Under the pieces are notes generated by a model. The model saw only the letters and a list, made by a program, of their open reading frames with translations. It was not told where the DNA came from and did no database searches. From CAYMST01 sp964393115 (GTDB lineage Bacteria; Bacteroidota; Bacteroidia; Cytophagales; Cyclobacteriaceae), in contig CAYMST010000025.1 of the NCBI GenBank assembly GCA_964393115.1, forward strand, positions 1 to 27,711: a stretch of DNA of 27,711 bases, read 5' to 3'. The stretch's first letter is position 1. Each line of letters opens with the position of its first letter. Below, piece by piece: positions 16,706-24,568 of the stretch. The translations under genes were made by a program, and so were the position numbers.

Positions 16706-17785
16706 ATGAAGGAGGCATTATACATTTGGGTATCTTTCCAGAGCATATTATTTGGGGGGAGTGTCCTGGTTTTGAAAAGAAATATTTTGAACAAGCTACT
16801 TGCTCTATTCTTTTTTATAACTGGGATTCATACTTCTATTAACTATCTGGTAAGATTTACCGACCTAAAGTTTGATTTTCCTAGGATAATCGGAATTGGT
16901 GATTTGTTCAATTTAATGTATGGGCCAATACTTTATCTCTATATCAAAGCTCTAGTGGATAAAGGCTTAAATCCTAAGAATTACTGGCACTTCCTACCTG
17001 CTCCTCTATTCCTAGTAGCCATAGGTATATACCATTTACAAACAGAGGAACTAAATTTTATGACCTATATTTCAACAGCTCTTCACAGGGTTATTATCTC
17101 TACCGTCGTCATTTCAAACATTGCTTATCTTACGTTATCTTCTCGTAAGTACCTGAAGTATTCCGAGAGTCATAAAAAGGTAGAGCGCTGGATATCCGTT
17201 TGGTTTGCGATTGCAATAGTATTTCTTGCGCTGAAAGTCATTATCAATTCTGCATTCTTGACAAGCTTTTTTGCGGTAACCACAATTAGTGCTGAGTTTA
17301 GAAATTTCTTGGTCTACTTGTTTATTTCCTTAAATGCCGTAATCGTATTCATAGCTGGTTTTTATACACTTAGGTATCCAAATGTTTTCAAATTGTTTGA
17401 AGCAGGTATCATTCGCAAGAAAACCGCGAATACACTTGAAAACAAAGAAGCTGAAAAAATATTGAATAAGGTAAAAGGAGTATTGGAAGAAAAGAAGTTG
17501 TACCTAAAGTATGATCTTACAGAAGTAGAGTTGGCAAGGGAGTTAGGCATTCAACCTTATATATTAAGTAAAATCCTGAATGAAAACGTTGGAGACAATT
17601 TTAATCGATTTATCAATCGATTTCGAATTGAGGAGGCCAAAAAAATATTGTTGTCTCCCGAATATAATCAAGCTACCATATATGCCATTGCAAGAAATAG
17701 TGGCTTCAAAACAGAGTCTGTCTTTTATACCAATTTCAAAAAATACGTAGGGTTAACACCCAATCAATACAGAAAGAGCGTATAA
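16706..17785 (+). CDS. Membrane-anchored AraC-family transcriptional regulator
   Basis: A 359-residue regulator. Residues 1 to about 225 hold about seven hydrophobic segments (for example LLALFFFITGIHTSI, FLPAPLFLVAIGIY, ISVWFAIAIVFLALKVI, FLVYLFISLNAVIVFIAGF) separated by short loops. A charged linker (about 230-262) leads to a C-terminal AraC double helix-turn-helix: LTEVELARELGIQPYILSKIL, then IYAIARNSGFKTESVFYTNF, ending GLTPNQYRKSV. This layout, a multi-pass sensor fused to an AraC DNA-binding domain, is common in Bacteroidota, but its ligands are mostly unknown. The gene diverges from the GH74-like gene and converges on the sugar operon, so either could be its target. The AAGGAGG just after the ATG is inside the gene and does not mark another in-frame start. 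Confidence 0.85.
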   Translation: MKEALYIWVSFQSILFGGSVLVLKRNILNKLLALFFFITGIHTSINYLVRFTDLKFDFPRIIGIGDLFNLMYGPILYLYIKALVDKGLNPKNYWHFLPAPLFLVAIGIYHLQTEELNFMTYISTALHRVIISTVVISNIAYLTLSSRKYLKYSESHKKVERWISVWFAIAIVFLALKVIINSAFLTSFFAVTTISAEFRNFLVYLFISLNAVIVFIAGFYTLRYPNVFKLFEAGIIRKKTANTLENKEAEKILNKVKGVLEEKKLYLKYDLTEVELARELGIQPYILSKILNENVGDNFNRFINRFRIEEAKKILLSPEYNQATIYAIARNSGFKTESVFYTNFKKYVGLTPNQYRKSV

Positions 17786-17823
17786 AAAAAGGTTGTTTCG
17801 AATTTTTACGAAACAACCTTTTT
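17786..17823. terminator. Strong bidirectional terminator between convergent genes
   Basis: Perfect 15-bp inverted repeat, AAAAAGGTTGTTTCG / CGAAACAACCTTTTT, with an 8-nt loop. It starts right after the regulator stop and lies 23 nt past the operon's last stop on the other strand, serving both. Confidence 0.95.
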
Positions 17824-17846
17824 CAAACACTTTAAACGAACCTTTA

Positions 17847-18692
17847 TTAAAGAAACTTCGTTTTTTGTTCTCCCAAGCCGGCTATTGATAGCTCGACAAC
17901 ATCATTTCTTTGAATATATACTGGTGGTTTGAAACCCATACCAACTCCTGGAGGTGTGCCCGTAAGAATAATGTCACCGGCTTCTAACTTCATAAATTGT
18001 GATAAATACTGAATAGTGTACGCTGGTTTGAAAACCATCGTCTTTGAGTTACCATCCTGCTTCATTTCACCATTTACAGAAAGTTTCATATCTAAATCGA
18101 ACACGTCTTTTATCTCATCTTTGGTCGCTAGATATGGTCCCACAGGACAAAATCCAGGGCATGACTTACCTTTAATCCATTGTCCAACTTTTTCCAACTG
18201 GAATGCTCTTTCCGAGAGGTCATTAGCCAAGCAATATCCACCAATTGCAGCTTCAGCTTCTTCCTCCGACGCCAATTCGAACACATCTTTACCGATTACC
18301 ACTCCTAGTTCCACTTCATAGTCAACCTTAGTTGCGGCCTTAGGAATAACAACATCATCATAAGGTCCTGAAATTGAATTGGAAGCCTTTCCAAAAACCA
18401 ATGGTTCTGTTGGCAATGCCATATTCGCCTCTTTTGCATGGTCTTCAAAGTTTAGACCAATGCACATAATCATTGCTGGCTTTGCCACACAAGATGCCCA
18501 TCTCGCTGACTCCTCTACCAACGGTAGTGAATCACCACTATCCGCCACAAGCTTTTCTAACTTTTGCAATCCATCATTGTTAAAAAAATCTTGATTCCAA
18601 TCACTAAAGTGCTGCGAGCAATCTTTACGTACTCCGTCAATTAGTACACCGGGCTTTTCATTTCCCTTCTCTCCAAATCGTACCAGTTTCAT
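17847..18692 (-). CDS. FAH-family hydrolase, likely 2,4-diketo-3-deoxy-sugar-acid hydrolase
   Basis: A 281-residue fumarylacetoacetate hydrolase family enzyme of the short, cytoplasmic type. The divalent-metal ligands are visible: Glu126 and Glu128 in DYEVELG, and Asp158 in ANDLSER. His85 in NFEDHAKE and the GKSCPGFCPVGP loop are also family hallmarks. Length and motifs resemble the enzymes that split 2,4-diketo-3-deoxy-L-fuconate or -rhamnonate into pyruvate and lactate, which would make it the last step of the operon's pathway. That assignment is inferred from context. The same family includes ureidoglycolate lyase-like and 2-keto-3-deoxy-pentonate dehydratase members, although the latter are usually longer. 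It is the last gene of the operon, 38 nt after the transporter. Confidence 0.85.
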   Translation of the reverse strand: MKLVRFGEKGNEKPGVLIDGVRKDCSQHFSDWNQDFFNNDGLQKLEKLVADSGDSLPLVEESARWASCVAKPAMIMCIGLNFEDHAKEANMALPTEPLVFGKASNSISGPYDDVVIPKAATKVDYEVELGVVIGKDVFELASEEEAEAAIGGYCLANDLSERAFQLEKVGQWIKGKSCPGFCPVGPYLATKDEIKDVFDLDMKLSVNGEMKQDGNSKTMVFKPAYTIQYLSQFMKLEAGDIILTGTPPGVGMGFKPPVYIQRNDVVELSIAGLGEQKTKFL

Positions 18693-18730
18693 ATTTCTAA
18701 ATATTTAAGCAAGTTTATAATTGAGGTATC

Positions 18731-20050
18731 TTAATTCGTTACGACCGTTTTACGCTGATAAACAACTAATCCAATAAATAGGACAACCAAAATAGTAGGA
18801 AGAATAGCCATCATTTGAATGGTAGCCTGTGGTCCAGCACCGTCTATTGACGCTCCCATGATTGGTAAAATCAGTGATGTCGAGACCATCCCAGTTCCAC
18901 CTAAAACAGCTAATCCAAAAGCTCCACTTCCCGGAATATATTCCGCTACAAACCCTAACATTGTTGGCCATAAATAACACACTCCCATAGCAAAAACTAT
19001 GGCGAACGACATCGTAGCAAAGGCGCTATCCGCTAGGCTGAGCCCAAATAATCCAACAGACGATAAAACAACCGAACCTAGCAATACTCCGGCTGGATTA
19101 AATTTATGTACTATCGGTCCAGCATAATACCTGCCTAATGCCATTAAACCACTGATTACCACCAATATAATCATAGGATTAATGCCACTATTCTCTAGTA
19201 ATGCATTAATCCACTGGTTTGTACCTAACTCAGTAGAGGCCGTTAAAAACATACACATAAACATAAAAGGAAATAATAGCGATGCTTTATTTCCCTTCGT
19301 TTCAAACAAAATTGCTACTACAGCAATAAAAGTCACTATATAAGTGATGTATGAGGAAAAATCTACGCTCATACCCGGTATAGAAGCTATCACGATTAAT
19401 ACTGAAACTAGTGCAACAATGCTATATGGTGCAGAAACCTTTTTCAGCATATCCTTATAGGACGCTCCACTTTCTACCCTCTCAGTATCAGGAATCGTTT
19501 GGCCGCGGAATAAATAACCGTAGGCCAATAAAGGAATAAATAATAGAGAAGTTAATATCTGCCAACTCAGACCCATTGAGTCAACTAAGAAAAATGCCAA
19601 AAGACCACCTATGACAATACCTCCAGGGAACCATACATGGAACCTATTCAACATCTTCGTTTTTTCCTTAGGGTATATGGTTGCAATCAAAGGATTGCAT
19701 GCGGCTTCAACTGCACCATTAGCCAGCCCGATAAAAATATTTGATAAAAACAACAATGTTTTATCTCTGGCAAATAGTAAAATGGTTAGTCCTAAAAAGT
19801 GGCATATAAAGGCGGCCCATATAACCCTTTTGGTTTTGATGATGTCCAAAAGCATTCCCCCTATGAACATCGAAAGTGTAAAACCCCAGAACGCAGGACC
19901 AAATGCCCAGCCAATTTCCTCTTTGGCCAAACCGTATTCAGACCCAAACACAAATTCCACTTTAGCACGAATGGCAAAGGAAAGTGATGTTACGATCAGT
20001 GCTAAACTACTTGCTACAAATAGTCTACTGGTATTACTCTGAGGTTTCAT
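18731..20050 (-). CDS. MFS sugar transporter, FucP-like
   Basis: A 439-residue inner-membrane protein with about 12 hydrophobic segments in two halves separated by a polar loop near residues 188-210. The motif GLANGAVEAACNPLI (about 108-122) matches the FucP/glucose-galactose-porter type of MFS sugar:H+ symporters. WPTMLGFVAEYIPGSG (about 364-379) and ALGRYYAGP also fit that clan. It most likely imports the sugar or sugar acid that the operon degrades. L-fucose is an attractive guess but is not shown. The intercistronic gap on the 5' side is 38 nt and contains TAATCTAAAACT, so translation may be set independently here. The start ATG places a short polar N-terminus before the first membrane segment. 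Confidence 0.85.
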   Translation of the reverse strand: MKPQSNTSRLFVASSLALIVTSLSFAIRAKVEFVFGSEYGLAKEEIGWAFGPAFWGFTLSMFIGGMLLDIIKTKRVIWAAFICHFLGLTILLFARDKTLLFLSNIFIGLANGAVEAACNPLIATIYPKEKTKMLNRFHVWFPGGIVIGGLLAFFLVDSMGLSWQILTSLLFIPLLAYGYLFRGQTIPDTERVESGASYKDMLKKVSAPYSIVALVSVLIVIASIPGMSVDFSSYITYIVTFIAVVAILFETKGNKASLLFPFMFMCMFLTASTELGTNQWINALLENSGINPMIILVVISGLMALGRYYAGPIVHKFNPAGVLLGSVVLSSVGLFGLSLADSAFATMSFAIVFAMGVCYLWPTMLGFVAEYIPGSGAFGLAVLGGTGMVSTSLILPIMGASIDGAGPQATIQMMAILPTILVVLFIGLVVYQRKTVVTN

Positions 20051-20061
20051 AATGCGATTAC

Positions 20062-20073
20062 AGTTTTAGATTA
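20062..20073 (-). promoter_or_regulatory. TAATCTAAAACT leader element inside the operon
   Basis: Minus-strand TAATCTAAAACT ends 11 nt before the MFS ATG at 20050, within a 38-nt gap between co-directional genes. Its presence inside an operon argues for a translational role more than a promoter role. Confidence 0.45.
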
Positions 20074-20088
20074 TTCTTTAGTTTTTGG

Positions 20089-20844
20089 TCAATTTATTGG
20101 CACGACGCCCAGTCCATTCCATCCTCCATCTACGTGGATAGTCTGTCCATTAATTTGATCAGCTGAGCTAGACAAAAGGAATTTTACTATACCTGCAATA
20201 TCATCAACAGTTCCTGGTCTATTCGTCGGAAGAATATTTGACCATACCTCATCATAGTTTTCAACTTCCTGTTTTGTACGTTCAGTACCAATAGGACCTG
20301 GAGCTACTGCATTAATGCGAATGTTCAAAGGTGACAATTCGGCAGATAACGACCTTGCCATCATATTAACAGCAGCCTTTGTCATGCTATAAATTGCTAG
20401 GTTTGGATATGCTCTTTCACTCAAGTTAGATGAGATAAGAATTATCTTTCCTTCTCCTTGAGATTTCATAACTCTTGCGGCAAACTGTGTAATGAAATAG
20501 GTACCACGCATATTCAAGCCGACGACATTATCAAACTCCTCAGGCTTAATTTCCAAAAAAGAAGCGAAATGTGTAATAGCAGCGTTTGCTATAAGATAAT
20601 CGATCCTTTCATACTTATTAATGGTGAAATCAATAAGATCTTCTATGTCTTTAAGGTCAGACATATCTCCCTTAATTGCTTCACCTGGAGTGTTTTTATT
20701 AAAGCGATCAACCAAATCTGAAGAGAAATCGTTGATCACGACTTTAACCCCTAGAGACATTAAAGCCTCGGCTATCCCTAATCCAATGCCTGAACCCGCG
20801 CCAGTTATCACCGCTACTTTTCCCTCAAACTCTTCCTTCATCAT
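20089..20844 (-). CDS. Short-chain dehydrogenase/reductase
   Basis: A 251-residue classical SDR, the usual length of the family. The cofactor loop is TGAGSGIG (14-21). Asp39 at the end of strand 2 suggests NAD(H) preference. ANAA (86-89) replaces the common NNAG. The catalytic Ser138 or Ser139, Tyr152 and Lys156 (YSMTK) are present, and the C-terminal VDGGW is typical. I use the ATG at 20844. The frame opens upstream to 20886, but that would overlap the SMP-30 gene, and the shorter start gives the standard N-terminus (MMKEEFEGKVAVITG). In this operon the likely job is oxidation of a 2-keto-3-deoxy sugar acid to the diketo acid used by the FAH-family hydrolase. Sugar 1-dehydrogenase is the alternative. 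Confidence 0.85.
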   Translation of the reverse strand: MMKEEFEGKVAVITGAGSGIGLGIAEALMSLGVKVVINDFSSDLVDRFNKNTPGEAIKGDMSDLKDIEDLIDFTINKYERIDYLIANAAITHFASFLEIKPEEFDNVVGLNMRGTYFITQFAARVMKSQGEGKIILISSNLSERAYPNLAIYSMTKAAVNMMARSLSAELSPLNIRINAVAPGPIGTERTKQEVENYDEVWSNILPTNRPGTVDDIAGIVKFLLSSSADQINGQTIHVDGGWNGLGVVPIN

Positions 20845-20848
20845 TTTC

Positions 20849-21718
20849 TCAGGATTTGAAAATATCTGCTGGTGGTCCTGAAACACCTGGCTTTATCATG
20901 AAAACTCCACCACTTTGAGGATATTCTGCAAACTGTTCATCCGATAAACCTATCGTCGCCGTAGTGATATAAAGTTCATCCATTTTTTCTCCTCCAAAGC
21001 AACACGAGGTTACATGTGGAGCAGCTACTTCTACTTTTTCAAGAACCTTACCTGATATGGGATCCCATCTACGTACACAATTACCTCCCCAATGAGCAAT
21101 CCATAATTTATCTTCGGCATCGATAGCCATACCATCTAATACCCCCATCTCTTCGGCATCAATAGTAAAGGCTACTCTACCATTTGTTATTGCTCCATTA
21201 TGGTAGTCATACGCCATCATACGATTATCATGGGAATCAATATAGTACATTGTCTTTCCATCCGATGTCCATGCTAAACCATTGGATACGGTACGGTTTT
21301 CGAGTACTTTATTTTCTACAAAATCGTTTTTATAGCAATAGAGAGCTCCTGCTCCTTCTTCCAGCTCCAAATGCATCGTGCCAATCCAAAAGTTTCCGTC
21401 AGGATCACATTTACCGTCATTCGCTCTGACCATTGGAGTATTGCTTCCCAATTTATCTTTATACGCCAACTCTTTGGTCGACCAATCGTAAAGTGCTAAA
21501 CCATCTTCGAAAGCAATTAGAAACTTCCCATCACTAGTAGGGACAACAGCTCCGGGCCGCTTTTCGAAATCATGCGTTGACTGTTTTTGGCTTTCTGTAT
21601 GAATAGAATTTATTTTTAGTCCTTCTATATCCACCCAATACAGGCTTTTCTCGGCAGGCATCCATAAAGGTCCTTCTCCTAAAACGGACTTAGCATTTAC
21701 AATTAATTTGGCATTCAT
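20849..21718 (-). CDS. SMP-30/gluconolactonase-family lactonase
   Basis: A 289-residue six-bladed beta-propeller lactonase. The calcium-site residues of the family are all visible: Glu15 in LGEGPLW, Asn100-Asp101 in RANDGK, Asn146 in VSNGLAW and Asp195 in LDGMAID. No signal peptide, so it works in the cytoplasm. It would open the sugar lactone made by a dehydrogenase to give the free sugar acid for the IlvD/Edd dehydratase. The exact sugar cannot be read from the sequence. It is tightly coupled: its ATG is 1 nt after the stop of the alcohol dehydrogenase, and its stop is 4 nt before the SDR start. Confidence 0.9.
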   Translation of the reverse strand: MNAKLIVNAKSVLGEGPLWMPAEKSLYWVDIEGLKINSIHTESQKQSTHDFEKRPGAVVPTSDGKFLIAFEDGLALYDWSTKELAYKDKLGSNTPMVRANDGKCDPDGNFWIGTMHLELEEGAGALYCYKNDFVENKVLENRTVSNGLAWTSDGKTMYYIDSHDNRMMAYDYHNGAITNGRVAFTIDAEEMGVLDGMAIDAEDKLWIAHWGGNCVRRWDPISGKVLEKVEVAAPHVTSCCFGGEKMDELYITTATIGLSDEQFAEYPQSGGVFMIKPGVSGPPADIFKS

Positions 21719-21719
21719 A

Positions 21720-22751
21720 TTAACTTGGGTTTAATAAGATTTTTACGGCTTGTTTTTGCCACATCAAATCAAACCCTTTTCTCCAATCTGTCAAAGGAAG
21801 TCGATGTGTTATCACATCACTTACGTCTACAATATTTTGGCCCAAAATATCCATGGTACGATGCCAAGTGTCTTTTGTATACCCAACAGAACCATAAATC
21901 TTCAGTTGTCGAAAGGCTACCAAATCCCAAGGAACCGTCAAATCCTTTCCAAAGTGACCCACCTGAACATACGTTCCTAATGGTTTTAATGCTTCCATAC
22001 AGTTCCTCACTGAAGCTTCGGCCCCAGCACACTCGATAGCTAAAGCAACTCCATCACCACTCGTTTCTTCTTGAATAATCTCTTGAAGGTCCTCCTTATC
22101 TACTTTTACCACTCTATGAGCACCATATTTCAGCGCCATGTCCAAACGCATAGCGTCATCTGATGTTCCCGCTACAATTGTTTTCAGACCATGTGCGGCA
22201 AGCATTTTCATAACCAAAAGTCCAATAGGACCTGGTCCTGAAAGCAATACAGTATCTCCTAGCTTATGCGAAGCGATGTCTTCCACTACATGAACGGCCA
22301 CAGCAAGGGGCTCTACTAATGCAGCATGCTCCATTGATACGCCTTCAGGGATTTTAAAAAGTTGATCAGGTCTCATGGTGGCATACTTGGTAAACGCACC
22401 GTTTACACCATGTCCCATCCCTCTTCTGTTCTTGGAGAACATGATTTCTCCTTGCTCAACGTATTTACAGTTATCAGAAATAACCGCTGTTGCTCCTAAT
22501 ACGCTGAATTGGTCACCGATCTTAACATTCTTTACATCCTTGCCTAGCTCTACAATAGTGCCGCTAAACTCATGACCGAGGATCACAGGTGGATAATTCC
22601 TAAAAGTATCATGATATACGTGGAGATCAGTACCGCAAATCCCGCAATGCGCTATTTCCATGATAACTTTGTTATCCGCACATTCTGGTTCAGGCATATC
22701 ACGTAACTCTACGTTGCCTACTCCTTTTTGATATTTTACTACTNNNNNNNN
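21720..22751 (-). CDS. Zinc-dependent alcohol/polyol dehydrogenase, start in N run
   Basis: A medium-chain dehydrogenase of about 343 residues, probably oxidising a sugar or polyol with NAD(P)+. Numbering from the inferred start: catalytic zinc ligands Cys36 in CGICGTD and His60-Glu61 in GHEFSG, with Glu147 in LVEPLAV. The Rossmann motif is GPGPIG. The structural-zinc lobe is degenerate: where the family has C-x2-C-x2-C-x7-C, this protein has Ser92, Cys95, Val98 and Ser106, so that zinc is probably absent, as in some sorbitol dehydrogenases. The true start falls in the N run at 22744-22753; the frame suggests about 22751, a few nt after the transketolase stop. The open frame beyond it would need a TTG inside the preceding gene's end. 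Confidence 0.85.
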   Translation of the reverse strand, partial: XXXVVKYQKGVGNVELRDMPEPECADNKVIMEIAHCGICGTDLHVYHDTFRNYPPVILGHEFSGTIVELGKDVKNVKIGDQFSVLGATAVISDNCKYVEQGEIMFSKNRRGMGHGVNGAFTKYATMRPDQLFKIPEGVSMEHAALVEPLAVAVHVVEDIASHKLGDTVLLSGPGPIGLLVMKMLAAHGLKTIVAGTSDDAMRLDMALKYGAHRVVKVDKEDLQEIIQEETSGDGVALAIECAGAEASVRNCMEALKPLGTYVQVGHFGKDLTVPWDLVAFRQLKIYGSVGYTKDTWHRTMDILGQNIVDVSDVITHRLPLTDWRKGFDLMWQKQAVKILLNPS

Positions 22752-22753
22752 NN
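22744..22753. other. Run of 10 unknown bases at the dehydrogenase start
   Basis: N bases between the transketolase C-half stop and the second or third codon of the alcohol dehydrogenase. They hide the start codon. The length fits ATG plus one and two-thirds codons in frame, but may not be exact. Confidence 0.95.
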
Positions 22754-22756
22754 AAA

Positions 22757-23683
22757 TCAAAGAATAATTTTGGCGGCCTCTACTATATTTTTCGCCCGAA
22801 GACCATACTTGTCCATTAACTCAGGAGCCATTCCAGACTCTCCGAACACATCCTTTACTCCTATTCTCTGAACCGGACATGGGTGGTTTTCACTTACCAC
22901 ACCAGCTACAGCCTCACCTAATCCACCTATAATTGAATGCTCTTCTACCGTCACGATCCCTTTCGTTTGCTTAGCAGAGGTAACTACCGCTTCTACATCT
23001 ATCGGTTTAACGGTTCCAAAATGTACAAGACGAACAGAAAATCCTTCATTCTTCAATGTTTGCGCGGCTTCAAGAGATTCTGATATCATAATCCCTGTTG
23101 TGGCGATGGTTATATCAATTCCATCAGAAAGTACCTTTGCTTTACCTATTTCGAATGGGGTATGAATCTCTGGAACCACAGGATATTTATCTCTTCCAAA
23201 TCGGAGATATACTGGGCCTTTGTGATACGCTGCAGCCTTCGTCGCCAATCTAGCTTCTTCATAGTCTCCGGGTACTATTACTGTCATGTTCGGAAACGCC
23301 CGAGTAATCGCAATGTCTTCATTGGCCTGATGTGAAGCGCCATCTCCACCTACTGTTAAACCACAGTGAGTAATCCCAAGCTTAACATTAGCCTTAGGAT
23401 AAGCAATGCTATTTCTCAATTGATCACCAGCTCTACAAGTAGCAAAAACACCGAAAGTAGACGCAAAAGGGATCTTTCCTTCCAGCGATAGTCCTGCAGC
23501 AACTGACAACATATTTTGTTCTTGAACACCACAATTGAAGAATCTATCTGGATATTCTTTTTCAAAAGAGAGGGTACGCGTCGCTTTGCCCACGTCCGCA
23601 TCTAATACAACCATTTCAGGCAGCTCTTCTGCTAGCTCTAATAATGCATCAACGTATCCTTGTCTTGTTTCTTTATAATTCAT
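22757..23683 (-). CDS. Transketolase, C-terminal half (split enzyme)
   Basis: A 308-residue protein covering the pyrimidine-binding and C-terminal domains of transketolase. Glu55 in FFNCGVQEQNM is the conserved glutamate that activates thiamine diphosphate. THCGLTVGGDGASHQANEDI is a family signature, and VEEHSIIGGLGEAVA belongs to the C-terminal domain. It pairs with the adjacent N-half, encoded 30 nt upstream, to form one active enzyme; together they are about 590 residues, the usual sum for split forms. Transketolase moves two-carbon ketol units between sugar phosphates. Split forms in catabolic operons often act on unusual ketoses, so a specialised role is likely. Confidence 0.9.
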   Translation of the reverse strand: MNYKETRQGYVDALLELAEELPEMVVLDADVGKATRTLSFEKEYPDRFFNCGVQEQNMLSVAAGLSLEGKIPFASTFGVFATCRAGDQLRNSIAYPKANVKLGITHCGLTVGGDGASHQANEDIAITRAFPNMTVIVPGDYEEARLATKAAAYHKGPVYLRFGRDKYPVVPEIHTPFEIGKAKVLSDGIDITIATTGIMISESLEAAQTLKNEGFSVRLVHFGTVKPIDVEAVVTSAKQTKGIVTVEEHSIIGGLGEAVAGVVSENHPCPVQRIGVKDVFGESGMAPELMDKYGLRAKNIVEAAKIIL

Positions 23684-23713
23684 CGTATTGATATCTAAAG
23701 TTGTGAAGTGGAA

Positions 23714-24565
23714 TTAGGCAGTAAATGTATCAAGCTCCGCAAGTGCTTTTGAAGCGTCCTCTTCATTCGGGACACCTCCATGCCAACCTACAGCATTTTC
23801 CATAAATGAGACTCCTTTTCCCTTAGTCGTATTCGCTATGATCATTACAGGCTTATCAGAACTCTGGGCATCCGCAATCGTTTCAATTATCTCCGAAATA
23901 TTATGTCCGTCAATTTCGTATGTCTTCCACCCAAATCCTTCAAATTTTGCATCCAATGGGTTTAATGGCATAATATCTTCTGAGTTACCATCCGTTTGCA
24001 GATAGTTTCGATCCACAAATGCGATAACATTATTCAACTTATATTTATTCGCGAACATTGCTGCTTCCCAGATCTGTCCTTCCTGCATCTCGCCATCACC
24101 GCAAACAATATAGTATTTCTGACTACTTCCAGAAGTCTTTCCTGCTAGCGCCATTCCCATAGCAGTAGAAAATCCAGTACCTAATGCTCCAGTAGTAGCT
24201 TCTACTCCAGGTGTTTTTGGTTGGTACGGATGTCCTTGTAAATGTGAACCCGGCTTTCTGAATGTTTCCAGATCTTCCTTAGGAAAATAACCACAATCTG
24301 CTAGCACAGCGTAAAGAACAGGTGTACAATGTCCTTTAGATAGAACAAATCGATCCCTTTCCGACCATGCCGGATTTTTGGGATCATGCTTCATAATATG
24401 ATAGTATAATGATACAAGCAATTCAGTCGCGCCAAGACTACCACCAATGTGACCCGACTGCGCGGTGAATACCATCTTAATAATTTCCTTACGGATTTCG
24501 TTACACTTCTTCTTGAGAGAAGAAAGTTGTGAATCATCTAATATTTTCATTGTTTGTAAATCCAT
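23714..24565 (-). CDS. Transketolase, N-terminal half (split enzyme)
   Basis: A 283-residue protein covering the diphosphate-binding domain. The thiamine diphosphate/Mg motif is GDGEMQEG (156-163) with Asn187 in VDRN. Active-site histidines are His39 in SGHIGGS and His79 in SKGHC, and TTGALGTGFSTAMGMA is typical. It needs the C-half encoded immediately downstream for activity. The start at 24565 lies 3 nt after the stop of the Gfo-family gene; a second Met five codons in is also possible. A housekeeping transketolase would normally be a single chain encoded elsewhere, so this pair probably serves the operon's own pathway. Confidence 0.9.
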   Translation of the reverse strand: MDLQTMKILDDSQLSSLKKKCNEIRKEIIKMVFTAQSGHIGGSLGATELLVSLYYHIMKHDPKNPAWSERDRFVLSKGHCTPVLYAVLADCGYFPKEDLETFRKPGSHLQGHPYQPKTPGVEATTGALGTGFSTAMGMALAGKTSGSSQKYYIVCGDGEMQEGQIWEAAMFANKYKLNNVIAFVDRNYLQTDGNSEDIMPLNPLDAKFEGFGWKTYEIDGHNISEIIETIADAQSSDKPVMIIANTTKGKGVSFMENAVGWHGGVPNEEDASKALAELDTFTA

Positions 24566-24568
24566 TGC

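Noticed and set aside
16709..16715. AAGGAGG just after the ATG of the membrane AraC gene as a ribosome binding site
   Set aside because: No in-frame start codon follows at a useful distance, and the protein needs its N-terminal membrane segment. The motif is simply codons for Lys-Glu-Ala context.
20842..20886. SDR start at 20886 with a 14-residue N-terminal extension
   Set aside because: It would overlap the SMP-30 gene, and the extra residues only mirror that gene's end in another frame. The ATG at 20844 gives the normal SDR N-terminus.
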